A stretch of 64,000 bases of DNA from assembly GCA_003214815.1 (NCBI GenBank), contig QCLE01000006.1:1-64000 (forward strand), given 5' to 3'. Numbering within the stretch: position 1 is the stretch's first letter; each line of letters starts with the position of its first letter. Below, piece after piece: positions 7,282-17,217 of the stretch. Source of the stretch: Prochlorococcus sp. AG-412-J13 (lineage in GTDB: Bacteria > Cyanobacteriota > Cyanobacteriia > PCC-6307 > Cyanobiaceae). The position numbers and the translations under genes were made by a program. The notes below the pieces were generated by a model. The model was not told the origin of the DNA. It was given only the letters and a program-made list of their open reading frames with translations, and searched no databases.

Positions 7282-7749
7282 TTAATCGCACTCTAAAGTT
7301 TCTCTGGTATCTCTATTTGTGATTGGATTAGTGCCAGAGGCACTTTCACAAAATTTCCTAACAATATCTTTTGGCAAAAAAACATTTGTGAAGTCTGCGC
7401 CTTTTATTTTTACATTATCAAACTGTGTACTATACGCAAAAGAATCCTCCAAGTTAGTATTTGATAAATCTGTTCCATCTAAAACAGCTGAGTCTAAAGT
7501 TACTTCTCTTAAGTTGGAGTTACTTAAATTAGTATCTTTCAATTTTGCTCCATAAAGAGTGGCATTTTGGAGATCACAACCTGATAAATTTGCGTCTTGT
7601 AAATCAGTCAAATAGAAAGTTGCTCCTTTTAAATCGGATCCAGAAAAATCAGCTCCTATCAAGGATTGTTTACCATAATCCAAAGCAGCGAAGCTTCTAG
7701 AAGGGAGGGTTAGAAAAATTATTAAAACAGTTAAAATTATAAATCTCAT
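7282..7749 (-). CDS. Exported pentapeptide-repeat protein
   Basis: The 155-residue protein has a signal peptide (about residues 1-21, cut near SFAAL). Over a dozen A(D/N)LXX-type pentapeptides follow (GADFS, GATFY, DANLS, NATLY, GAKLK, DTNLS ...), predicted to form a right-handed quadrilateral beta-helix. The C-terminal tail has two cysteines (KFCES, LECD) that may form a disulfide. I infer a thylakoid-lumen or periplasmic structural protein; such lumenal pentapeptide proteins are common in cyanobacteria. It is convergent with the GIY-YIG-like gene. Confidence 0.85.
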   Translation of the reverse strand: MRFIILTVLIIFLTLPSRSFAALDYGKQSLIGADFSGSDLKGATFYLTDLQDANLSGCDLQNATLYGAKLKDTNLSNSNLREVTLDSAVLDGTDLSNTNLEDSFAYSTQFDNVKIKGADFTNVFLPKDIVRKFCESASGTNPITNRDTRETLECD

Positions 7750-7852
7750 TTTTTTTTTATTTTAATAAATTCTAACTTCTTAAGCTGAAATCTAAAAATT
7801 AATTATTTACTGAATGCTATATTTATTGAAATAACAAATCAAGAACTAGGTT

Positions 7853-9493
7853 TTGGATATAAGTCCTTATGATGCAATTGTTGTTGGTTCTGGAGCTACA
7901 GGAGGAATAGCAGCACTGACATTGGCAGAACAGGGGATAAAAGTTTTAGTAATCGAAGCTGGGCCTCAAGTTAAAAGGCATGAAGCTAGTAATAATGAGC
8001 CAAAAAGTACATTTAAAAGATTATCAGGAGTTTTAACAAAAAAACATGTCAATCAATGCCAACATCCTGGTTATTGGAAAAATAATCCTGATTTATATTC
8101 AAATGAAATGAAGCATCCTTATGACTTCCCCCAAAAAAAGCCCTTCCTTTGGACTCAAGGTAAACAATATGGGGGGAGATCATTAACGTGGGGAGGCATA
8201 ACATTAAGACTTTCCTCAGAAGATTTTCATCCAGCTAAAAAAGACGGCTTCGGACCAAACTGGCCTATTTCATACGATGAACTATCCCCTCACTATGATT
8301 TCATTGAAAGTTTCTGCGGAATCTATGGACGAAAAGATGATATTAAGGCCGTCCCAAACGGTACATATATTAGTGAAATCCCTCTTACAGAAAACGAAAA
8401 TATTTTTGGTAGCAAAGTTAAATCAAAATTAAACTATCCATTTATCCAATCAAGAGGATTTGACTGTAATTCATCAGTTAAAGATAAAAAATGGCCCAAG
8501 TCTTCCAGTTTAGGAAGCACTTTAAAAAAAGCTGTAGATACTGGGAATGTACAAATAATCTCAAATCACCTAGTAGAGTCTTTTGAAATTAACAAGATAA
8601 CAGAGCTTGCATCAAAACTAACGATCGTAAACCTAGAAAATGGATGCAAAAAAGAATTAAATTGTGATTTAATCCTTCTTTGCGCATCAACAATTTCAAC
8701 TCTCAGAATACTACTGAACTCAGAATATAAATCACATTCCTCAGGTTTTAAAGATAGTTCTGGGAAATTAGGTAAATACCTCATGGACCATATATCTATC
8801 TGTAGATTCTTTTCAGTCCCAAAAACAAAAAACTCAGGAAAACTATTAGATAATCCTCCCAATCTTTCTGGAGCAGGCAGCTTCTTTATTCCATTTGGTT
8901 CAAATTTACCAAAAATTGATGACATAAGTTTTAATAGAGGTTATGGAATCTGGGGAGCAATTGATAGGTTAGGGATACCTAAATTTTTACAAAAAGACAC
9001 AAACACATCTATCGGCTTTCTTATCGCCCATGGTGAAGTCCTTCCTAGAGAGAAAAATTCAGTTTCTCTTTCAAAGAAAACAGATGAATGGGGTATCCCA
9101 ATTCCCTACATTGAATTCGAATGGAGTGAAAATGAGTTGAATATGGCAAAACATATGGAAAAGACAATACGAAAATCGATAGAGGCTGCAAATGGAGAAA
9201 TAAAAAATTTTGATGAACTAATTAATATCCCATTAGGTAGTTTACTTACAAAAAAATTGATCGCACTTTCAGATAGTCCCCCTCCCCCAGGATATTACAT
9301 ACATGAAGTAGGAGGCGCACCCATGGGAACTAATGAAGAAAATAGCGTAGTTGATAAATTTAATAGAATATGGAGATGCAAGAATGTACTTGTCCTAGAT
9401 GGAGCGTGCTGGCCAACTTCATCTTGGCAAAGCCCTACACTTACAATGATGGCCTTGTGTAGGAGAGCGTGCCTAAATATTAAAAAGATTTAG
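7853..9493 (+). CDS. GMC-family FAD oxidoreductase
   Basis: The 546-residue protein opens with the FAD dinucleotide-binding motif DAIVVGSGATGGIAAL (residues 7-22). It contains GGRSLTWGG, the GMC region that packs on the flavin. It ends with HEVGGAPMG and LDGACWPTSSWQSPTLTMMALCRRA, the C-terminal FAD and active-site block with the catalytic His region. This matches the glucose-methanol-choline family, close to sugar/choline dehydrogenase-like proteins. The substrate is unknown. The start is TTG with AGG about 5 bp upstream. The 3' end overlaps the convergent DUF2811 gene by 14 bp. Confidence 0.85.
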   Translation: MDISPYDAIVVGSGATGGIAALTLAEQGIKVLVIEAGPQVKRHEASNNEPKSTFKRLSGVLTKKHVNQCQHPGYWKNNPDLYSNEMKHPYDFPQKKPFLWTQGKQYGGRSLTWGGITLRLSSEDFHPAKKDGFGPNWPISYDELSPHYDFIESFCGIYGRKDDIKAVPNGTYISEIPLTENENIFGSKVKSKLNYPFIQSRGFDCNSSVKDKKWPKSSSLGSTLKKAVDTGNVQIISNHLVESFEINKITELASKLTIVNLENGCKKELNCDLILLCASTISTLRILLNSEYKSHSSGFKDSSGKLGKYLMDHISICRFFSVPKTKNSGKLLDNPPNLSGAGSFFIPFGSNLPKIDDISFNRGYGIWGAIDRLGIPKFLQKDTNTSIGFLIAHGEVLPREKNSVSLSKKTDEWGIPIPYIEFEWSENELNMAKHMEKTIRKSIEAANGEIKNFDELINIPLGSLLTKKLIALSDSPPPPGYYIHEVGGAPMGTNEENSVVDKFNRIWRCKNVLVLDGACWPTSSWQSPTLTMMALCRRACLNIKKI

Positions 9494-9737
9494 ATGGAGT
9501 AAATAGTTGATTTAAATAAATCTCTGAAACAGAATTATCAGTACATCCATTTTGAACCAGAAAAGTAGCTAATGCTGAATTTATAAGCTTATATTGATCC
9601 CAAGTTGGGTTACTTAATACAAAATCTTTCATCGTGTTATAGAGAGTTTCTGAAAGCTCTGTTTCCAAAGAGATTTTATTTGAAGAGCATTCCTTGTTAT
9701 TCACTTCGGATAAATTTGTTTGGCTGATTTGGTCCAT
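9480..9737 (-). CDS. DUF2811 family protein
   Basis: The 85-residue protein contains SLETELSETLYNTMKDFV, then NPTWDQYKLINSALATFLVQNG, the hallmark of the cyanobacterial DUF2811 family as I recall it. It looks all-helical and soluble. The function is unknown. Its 3' end overlaps the GMC gene's 3' end by 14 bp in convergent orientation, so each transcript is antisense to the other's tail. Confidence 0.75.
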   Translation of the reverse strand: MDQISQTNLSEVNNKECSSNKISLETELSETLYNTMKDFVLSNPTWDQYKLINSALATFLVQNGCTDNSVSEIYLNQLFTPSKSF

Positions 9738-10086
9738 AAAGTTTTTTCTACACCACTATAGATTATGTTTTTTTTTCTAAATGTCAAAAAAAAATTGACC
9801 GGTAACTTTTTAAATTATCATATGAGACTCATGTTATAAATTAAATTTTTAAAAATATACTTTTTAAATAAGGAAATTGATAAGGGCAAAAAAAAAAGTC
9901 AACAATAATGTTGAAGTCCTTGTTTTTGTGAAAAATACTGGCATTTCTTATCCAATGTGGATTTGGACGTGGAAAACTACATATAAATTGTGGAAAATCC
10001 AGCTCAAAATAATTTCAAGATTTTATATTAAGAATACTTATATATACTGAGTCTATTAAGACTTAGTCGAGAAAGAGACGGATGAT
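9738..10086. other. 349-bp intergenic region with possible small ORF
   Basis: The left part (9738-9876) is low-complexity AT DNA and includes the upstream region of the DUF2811 gene. A weak inverted repeat TCAAC-AATAAT-GTTGA lies near 9898-9913. From 9877 to 10050 there is an open frame listed separately. No tRNA and no strong terminator is visible. Confidence 0.5.
9877..10050 (+). CDS. Possible 57-residue small protein
   Basis: A TTG-started frame runs to TGA at 10048-10050. It encodes a Lys-rich N-terminus (RAKKKV), a middle segment NVEVLVFVKNTGISYP and a Trp-rich stretch (MWIWTWK) with a basic, aromatic C-terminus. The local base composition is less AT-rich than the flanks. An internal ATG would give only 31 residues. 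The start codon is weak and no family is recognised, so it may be non-coding or an sRNA locus. Confidence 0.2.
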   Translation: MIRAKKKVNNNVEVLVFVKNTGISYPMWIWTWKTTYKLWKIQLKIISRFYIKNTYIY

Positions 10087-11232
10087 TCAGTTATTTTCAA
10101 TGGATTTTCTTAAGATTTGATCTTCATTAGGCAAGCGAAGTGCGACTGGTCCTAAGGGGTGCTTTGAATTTGGATAAATACTATGGTGATGATGATGTTC
10201 ATATTGATGACCCTCCACATGTTCATTTTCTGGGGAATGACCTTCTACTAAATTTGATTTTTCATGCTTATGAGTTTGGATTTGATTTTGTATTTCACAA
10301 GCACCATTACATTCAGGATCACATAAATCACAGCTGATACCCAAACCCTCTACATGGTCATGATGACTTTCCTGTAACATTCCAACTTCTTTTTCAAAGC
10401 CAAATAAATTTGATCTGTATTTACAAGTGGAGCAATTCATAAAATTCTTACCCTCGTTATTAAGGATCTCTTCAATCCTCTCTACAAAAGTATCGACCAC
10501 ATAAGACTGTGATGAAAGATATTTTGCATGTATAAATGAAATATGTGGATTATTAATCGCAACTAAATCACTTTGCCTTTTTATTCTTGTGACAAGCACA
10601 CCTGTGAAAAGGAAATAAGGGAAAATAATTATATTTTTATAACCAAGTCTCACAACATTTCTCAAGCCAGGTTCGACAAGAGGGAAAGTTACTCCAGAAA
10701 AAACCGTTTCCCCCCACCCCAAACCAATACCCTCTACGATCATTCTAGTAATTTTTGAAACATTGGAATTCGCATCTGGGTCTGAAGAGCCTCTACCAAC
10801 AACAACTAATAATGATTCTTCCGCTTTGAGAGTATTATTTTGTTTAAAAACATCTTTTACTCTTTCACAAGCTGCACTGATCATTAAATTATTAATACCT
10901 AATTCTCTTCCATAAATTATTTCAATACCTGTTTTAATTGAATAATTCATAAGCAAGCTAGGTATATCATTTTTTACATGGCCAGCAGCAAAAAGCATTG
11001 CGGGTATTGCAATTACTTTTTTTATAGAATGATCTCTTAACTTATCTAAAGCATCAACAAGTGAAGGTTTTGCAAATTCCAAAAAACCATATTCAACTAA
11101 TATTTTTGGATACCTTTTTTGGATTAGTTTAGTTAATTCTTGAAATTCAGTAATGGCTAGTTTATTTCTACTCCCGTGCCCACAGATAAGAACCGCGACT
11201 TGATTATTTAACTTCGAATTTAAGCTATCCAA
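10087..11232 (-). CDS. cbiX: Sirohydrochlorin cobaltochelatase, long CbiX form
   Basis: Two CbiX-type halves are visible: LICGHGSRNKLA near the N-terminus and VVVGRGSSDPDANSN in the middle. A C-terminal extension carries CSTC, further Cys pairs (CDLCDPEC, CEIQ) and a His-rich tail (HHDH, EHHHHH). Long cyanobacterial CbiX proteins are known for an Fe-S cluster and His-rich metal store. The reaction inserts cobalt into sirohydrochlorin in (pseudo)cobalamin synthesis. The frame extends to a TTG at 11313, but that would overlap the divergent gene by 34 bp. I prefer the TTG at 11232, 15 residues before the HGSR block. Confidence 0.85.
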   Translation of the reverse strand: MDSLNSKLNNQVAVLICGHGSRNKLAITEFQELTKLIQKRYPKILVEYGFLEFAKPSLVDALDKLRDHSIKKVIAIPAMLFAAGHVKNDIPSLLMNYSIKTGIEIIYGRELGINNLMISAACERVKDVFKQNNTLKAEESLLVVVGRGSSDPDANSNVSKITRMIVEGIGLGWGETVFSGVTFPLVEPGLRNVVRLGYKNIIIFPYFLFTGVLVTRIKRQSDLVAINNPHISFIHAKYLSSQSYVVDTFVERIEEILNNEGKNFMNCSTCKYRSNLFGFEKEVGMLQESHHDHVEGLGISCDLCDPECNGACEIQNQIQTHKHEKSNLVEGHSPENEHVEGHQYEHHHHHSIYPNSKHPLGPVALRLPNEDQILRKSIENN

Positions 11233-11279
11233 AATTAAGTTATTACTTATACCATAATAGTAAAGAACAATATTCAGTA

Positions 11280-12560
11280 GTGAAAAAAAATAAAAACTTG
11301 CTTGAAATTCCAAATATTAACTCAAAAGATGCTGAATTTAAGGAATTAATTTATGACGTTAATGATTCCTTATTTAATAAAGATAATTATTCTAAGAAAA
11401 AGTTCGAGCACCTATGTGTTTGTAGTGGAGGAACAACCTCTAGCTGTGCTAAAAATGGTTTCACAACTCTTGATCTAAGAAAAAATTACAGCAAAATTCA
11501 TCTTGATAAAGAAAGCAATTTAGTAACGATTGGAGGTGGCGTAAAAATGGGGGATCTAATAAATCATTTACAAAAACATAATCGGAGTTTTCCTATCGGA
11601 CTTTCTAAACTGCCTGGAGCAGGATATATACTTACTGGTGGAGTAAGTCCGCTTAGTAGAGCCTACGGATTAGCAATTGATAATATTGAATCAATCAAAG
11701 GTTTCTTGGGTAATGGCACATTTATCTTTTTAAAGAAAAATCAAATAAGTCCAGAGAAACAATTGATTTGGGAAGCAATTAAAGGCGCAGCACCCTTCTT
11801 CTCAATCGTTACTGAAATAGAACTTAAAACTATCCAATCAAATCCTATTAAGGTTGTTGAAGGGTTTGTAAATCTTGATCAACTTTCAGAAATAATTAAA
11901 CTATCAGAGGAATTTCCGGAAAACATCAGTCTTCAATGGATATATGCCAAAAAAATTTACATATATATTTTTGCCGAACTCAAAAATTCCTTAGAGGATA
12001 AAAAAACAGAAGAATGCTTAATACTTTTAGAACAATTTCCTCATCTAGAAAAAAACTTTTATGAGAACTTTAACGAAATAAATTTCTTCCAACAGGAATT
12101 AGATTTATATGAGTTGAATACAAATAACCATTCCGAAGTGATCAGTCTTCTTGGAGAAGATTTAGAAAATGATATTCCAATTTTTATGAAATGTTTGAAC
12201 AAAATAATGGATAATAAACCTAATAATTCTTGTTATATTGCTTCTCAACAACTGGGTTGTAAAACCAAAAAGTTACTTCATGGCTCAAGCTTTTTTGTTC
12301 ATAGAAATAGTACATGGAAACCATGGATATATGCATCATGGAAAAAAAATGATCTTCAAGAAAAAAAAGTCGTGATGGACTGGATGTATGACTCATGGAG
12401 TAAACTAAGAAGGTTTTATCCAAATGTTCACTTGGCCCAATTGCATAATCATTTAAATTCTCATAGGGAAGAACTTACATTAGCTTTCGGTAATAGAATT
12501 GAGGAATTAAAAACTTTAAAGAATATTTTTGATCCACAAAGTATTTTGCCTCCTTTATAA
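11280..12560 (+). CDS. FAD-linked oxidoreductase (PCMH-type FAD domain)
   Basis: The 426-residue protein has an N-terminal FAD-binding domain: CVCSGGTTSSCAKNGFTTLDL, then VTIGGGVKMGDLINHL, and GLSKLPGAGYILTGGVSPLSRAYGLAIDNI, the pyrophosphate-binding block of berberine-bridge/oxygen-oxidoreductase enzymes. The C-terminal substrate domain ends with RIEELKTLKNIFDPQSIL, typical of this family. The substrate is unknown. It starts at GTG, divergent from cbiX by 47 bp if cbiX starts at 11232. It precedes the SulP gene by 30 bp, so these two may be co-transcribed. Confidence 0.8.
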   Translation: MKKNKNLLEIPNINSKDAEFKELIYDVNDSLFNKDNYSKKKFEHLCVCSGGTTSSCAKNGFTTLDLRKNYSKIHLDKESNLVTIGGGVKMGDLINHLQKHNRSFPIGLSKLPGAGYILTGGVSPLSRAYGLAIDNIESIKGFLGNGTFIFLKKNQISPEKQLIWEAIKGAAPFFSIVTEIELKTIQSNPIKVVEGFVNLDQLSEIIKLSEEFPENISLQWIYAKKIYIYIFAELKNSLEDKKTEECLILLEQFPHLEKNFYENFNEINFFQQELDLYELNTNNHSEVISLLGEDLENDIPIFMKCLNKIMDNKPNNSCYIASQQLGCKTKKLLHGSSFFVHRNSTWKPWIYASWKKNDLQEKKVVMDWMYDSWSKLRRFYPNVHLAQLHNHLNSHREELTLAFGNRIEELKTLKNIFDPQSILPPL

Positions 12561-12590
12561 GGTAACTTCATAACTATAAAGAAAATTACA

Positions 12591-14156
12591 ATGTCAAATT
12601 TCTCAAAATATTTATCTAAAAATTGGTTAGATGATCCAAAGTCAAATATTCTCTCTGGTTTAGTTGTCGCTTTTGCGATGATTCCAGAAGCAATTGCTTT
12701 TTCAGGTATAGCTGGTGTAGATCCTAAAGTTGGCCTTTTTGGTGCATTTTGCTTATCTATAACAATTGCGATTGTTGGAGGAAGGAGGGGTATGATCACT
12801 TCGGCCACAGGTTCAACAGCTCTTTTGATGACTGGACTTGTTGCTTATGGAGAATCACAAGCTCCTGGATTAGGAGTCCCATATCTTATTGCAGCTGGAA
12901 TATTAACTGGAATTTTCCAAATTCTTTGGGGATATTTAAGACTTGCCTACCAAATGCGGTTCGTGCCAACAGGAGTATTAAGTGGGTTTGTAAATGCACT
13001 GGCACTCTTAATATTTCAAGCACAACTACCTCAGTTAGGAATAGGTATTAAAGAATCAAAAGGATTAGTTGAACAAACTTTAAGTCAATATCCAGTTAAC
13101 TCTCAGATTCCAGTAGTTTGGATCCTTGTAAGCCTTGGATTAGTAATTATCTATGGGCTTCCAAAAATCACAAAAGTAGTACCATCTCAACTTATCGCAA
13201 TAGTAGTAATTACTCTTATAAGCATATTCTTTAATCTAGATGTCCCAACAGTTAGCGATTTGGGTAAATTACCTGATGGATTACCAAGTATTTCTCTGCC
13301 TTTTGGATCAATAGAAAATGGGAAAGTACCTTTTAGTCTTGAGACATTAGGGATAATTTTACCAACCTCACTTGCAATATCTCTAGTGGGTTTAATGGAA
13401 ACCTTTTTAACTCAAGACATTTTAGACGATGTAACTGATACAAGTTCTAATAAAAATAAAGAAGCAAGAGGACAGGGAATGGCAAATATTGTGGCATCTT
13501 TATTTGGTGGAATGGCAGGATGTGCCTTAGTTGGGCAATCTGTAATGAATACTGAAAATGGTGGCAAATCTAGATTATCAACCCTCTCTTCAGGTATATC
13601 TCTCCTAATTATGATCATCCTCTTGAAGTCTTGGATTGGAGCAATACCAATGGCCGCTTTAGTAGCAATCATGATAACAATAGCAATAAGTACGGCAGAT
13701 ATAAATGGTTTAAAAAATATTAGAAAGATACCTAAAAGCGATACTGCAGTCATGCTTATGACTTTTGCAGTTACTATGCTTACAAAACCTCATAATCTTG
13801 CACTTGGAGTTATTGCAGGAGTTGCATTAGCTGCAATTCTTTTCAGCAGAAAAGTCGCAAAAGTTATAACCGTCTCAAGAGCGAAAGAAAATAATTTAAC
13901 TACCTACAAAGTAAAGGGACAATTATTTTTTGTAAGTAAAATTTATTTTTTACAAGGATTTGATGTTCATGAACATCCAGAAAATATTGTAATTGATATG
14001 TCTTCAGCTCATATTTGGGATCAAAGTGGCGTTGTTGCTCTTGAGCAAATTATTAGAAAATTCCAGAATGGTGGTTCTAAAGTTGAAATTGTAGGATTAA
14101 ATAATGAAAGTCTTAACTTATTTGAGAGACTAGGTGGTATAGAAAGTGCTCATTAA
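12591..14156 (+). CDS. SulP-family anion transporter with STAS domain
   Basis: The 521-residue protein has some 10-12 hydrophobic segments beginning NILSGLVVAFAMIPEAIAFSGIAGVDPKVGLF, the SulP N-terminal signature. After about residue 430 comes a soluble STAS domain (ENIVIDMSSAHIWDQSGVVALEQII). SulP proteins carry sulfate or bicarbonate; in marine cyanobacteria BicA-like members take up bicarbonate with sodium. The sequence alone does not tell me which anion. It is convergent with metA 5 bp away. Confidence 0.88.
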   Translation: MSNFSKYLSKNWLDDPKSNILSGLVVAFAMIPEAIAFSGIAGVDPKVGLFGAFCLSITIAIVGGRRGMITSATGSTALLMTGLVAYGESQAPGLGVPYLIAAGILTGIFQILWGYLRLAYQMRFVPTGVLSGFVNALALLIFQAQLPQLGIGIKESKGLVEQTLSQYPVNSQIPVVWILVSLGLVIIYGLPKITKVVPSQLIAIVVITLISIFFNLDVPTVSDLGKLPDGLPSISLPFGSIENGKVPFSLETLGIILPTSLAISLVGLMETFLTQDILDDVTDTSSNKNKEARGQGMANIVASLFGGMAGCALVGQSVMNTENGGKSRLSTLSSGISLLIMIILLKSWIGAIPMAALVAIMITIAISTADINGLKNIRKIPKSDTAVMLMTFAVTMLTKPHNLALGVIAGVALAAILFSRKVAKVITVSRAKENNLTTYKVKGQLFFVSKIYFLQGFDVHEHPENIVIDMSSAHIWDQSGVVALEQIIRKFQNGGSKVEIVGLNNESLNLFERLGGIESAH

Positions 14157-14161
14157 AAAAG

Positions 14162-15052
14162 TTAATTAAGACTAACTTGTTGATAACAAAACCAAAGCCA
14201 TTGCTGAAAAAGCAAATTCCTATGAGATCTCCAAGCGGTTTTTGAACTATTTAGATCAAAATTTTCAGGAGGAGGAACATCTCCCTTTTCTTTGTCTCTT
14301 TCAACTTCACTAATAATTCTATGCACTGTATATTCAGGATGACCTAAATGCATAATTTGTTTTTGATCATTAGATTCAAATATTGTATATCCGACGTTTT
14401 CTCCATAAGCCAACAAGTTCAATTTCCCTTCTTTTTGGGCCTTCTCCATCTCCAAATCTGGTAATCCTGCAAATCTACTTTGAGGACAAAAAAATTCATC
14501 ATCTTGTGTACCCATCAAAGGATGTCCAGGAACAAGACTTTTTAAAGGGAATACCCCAAATAATTTCCTATCAAAAACTTTCTTATCAACCCCTGCCAAA
14601 TAAGCCAGCGCGAAGCCAGCCCAACATAATCCAAGAGTACTAGCACAAGAATTCCTGGCTTCATTTACAATTTTCACAAATTCATCCCAATACTTAACAT
14701 CCTCAAAGGCTAAGTGCTCAATAGGTGCTCCAGTGATAATAATTCCATCTAACGGTTCTGGATTATTTGCCTCTTCCCAAGTTACATACAAATTATTTAG
14801 ATGATTAAGATCCCATGTTTTATAAGTGTGAGTTTTGAGCTTTATCCAAACTGGCTCTATTTGAAGAGGAGATAAACCAAGTGGATGTAGCAAGTTAAAT
14901 TCATATTGCTTACCAAGAGGCATGATATTCAAAATACCAATCCTAAGAGGACGTATATCCTGTCTTTTTGCTAATTCTGGTTCGATCCAGGATATATGAT
15001 TTTTCTCAACATCACTTATCTTGTGATAGTTGCCAGGAATTATTAAAGCCAA
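14162..15052 (-). CDS. metA: Homoserine O-acetyltransferase, MetA type
   Basis: The 296-residue protein belongs to the MetA (HTS) family: catalytic Cys143 in GLCWAGFALA, the GHPEYTVHR region and the C-terminal AWRSHRNLLFQQWL. The acyl-specificity position, Gly in the E. coli APLGLV segment, is Glu112 here (GAPIEHL). In this family Glu at that site goes with acetyl-CoA rather than succinyl-CoA. It makes O-acetylhomoserine for the upstream metY product. It lies 13 bp after metY on the same strand, so they form an operon. Confidence 0.9.
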   Translation of the reverse strand: MALIIPGNYHKISDVEKNHISWIEPELAKRQDIRPLRIGILNIMPLGKQYEFNLLHPLGLSPLQIEPVWIKLKTHTYKTWDLNHLNNLYVTWEEANNPEPLDGIIITGAPIEHLAFEDVKYWDEFVKIVNEARNSCASTLGLCWAGFALAYLAGVDKKVFDRKLFGVFPLKSLVPGHPLMGTQDDEFFCPQSRFAGLPDLEMEKAQKEGKLNLLAYGENVGYTIFESNDQKQIMHLGHPEYTVHRIISEVERDKEKGDVPPPENFDLNSSKTAWRSHRNLLFQQWLWFCYQQVSLN

Positions 15053-15065
15053 TAAATCTCCTTGC

Positions 15066-16409
<1,344 letters not shown>

Positions 16410-16465
16410 CTATTATCTATTTAACTTAAAAAAGCCAAAAAAAAAAACAAAAAAAAGATAAATAT

Positions 16466-17125
16466 TTATAAATCCTTTTTTAATGAAGGGTAATTATCAT
16501 TCATATATGAACTTAAATCATCTTTTATAGCAGATCTGAGTTTCTCAATATTTACAGAATCAATTATTGGAAAAGTTTTATTAGCCTCAGGATCTTTTTC
16601 AGTAATAGATTTCCAATTCTTACCAACATCTTTTTCAGAGTTTTTTAGAACCTCATCAAAATTGAAAGCCTTATCGTTATTTATAGCTTCAAATTCGCTA
16701 AAAGCCTTATTTATGAGCTCCTTTCTATTTTCGAATAGATTCTTGGCTTTTAAAGTATCTGGAAGACCCATAACTGGTTGTAATTCCTTGAGAAGTTTTA
16801 ATTCCTCTTCAATTAAAAGTGTCCAAACACCATCTTTATTTTTTGGAAGATTAGAATTACAAAAAATATTAATTTCATCTAGGTAAAAATTTAACCATAA
16901 ATAATATGATTTTTCTTCAATAGTTTTTTTAATGGATATCTTTTTATTTTGGATCTTTGGGAGTAACTTTTCTGCTTTCTTTAAAAACTGTCTGTCTTCT
17001 CTTTCTAAATTTATTAATCCCCATCTTTGACTGTAGTCCCATAAATCTTCGTATCTTGTTAAGTCTTCTTGATTCCAACCAAGAGCTTTCAGTTCATGAG
17101 AACGATGTGATAATTCCTTTTTCAA
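16466..17125 (-). CDS. Conserved-looking hypothetical protein
   Basis: The 219-residue soluble protein is rich in charged helices and Trp (LGWNQEDLTRYEDLWDYSQRWG). No signal peptide, membrane segment or catalytic motif is apparent. The family is not recognised. It precedes metY on the same strand with a 71-bp A/T-tract gap that makes a separate promoter for metY likely. The N-terminal 35 residues are the most structured and aromatic part and would be the best seed for a search. Confidence 0.6.
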   Translation of the reverse strand: MKKELSHRSHELKALGWNQEDLTRYEDLWDYSQRWGLINLEREDRQFLKKAEKLLPKIQNKKISIKKTIEEKSYYLWLNFYLDEINIFCNSNLPKNKDGVWTLLIEEELKLLKELQPVMGLPDTLKAKNLFENRKELINKAFSEFEAINNDKAFNFDEVLKNSEKDVGKNWKSITEKDPEANKTFPIIDSVNIEKLRSAIKDDLSSYMNDNYPSLKKDL

Positions 17126-17217
17126 AAAAACCTTTTAAAACCATAATAATTCTAACCCCGCAATCAAGATTAGTAAATAAATGAAGAACTTAGCTTTTTA
17201 TTAAATTAAACAAATAA

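Noticed and set aside
9896-9915. Terminator hairpin TCAAC-AATAAT-GTTGA
   Set aside because: A 5-bp weak stem without a proper U-tract directly after it.
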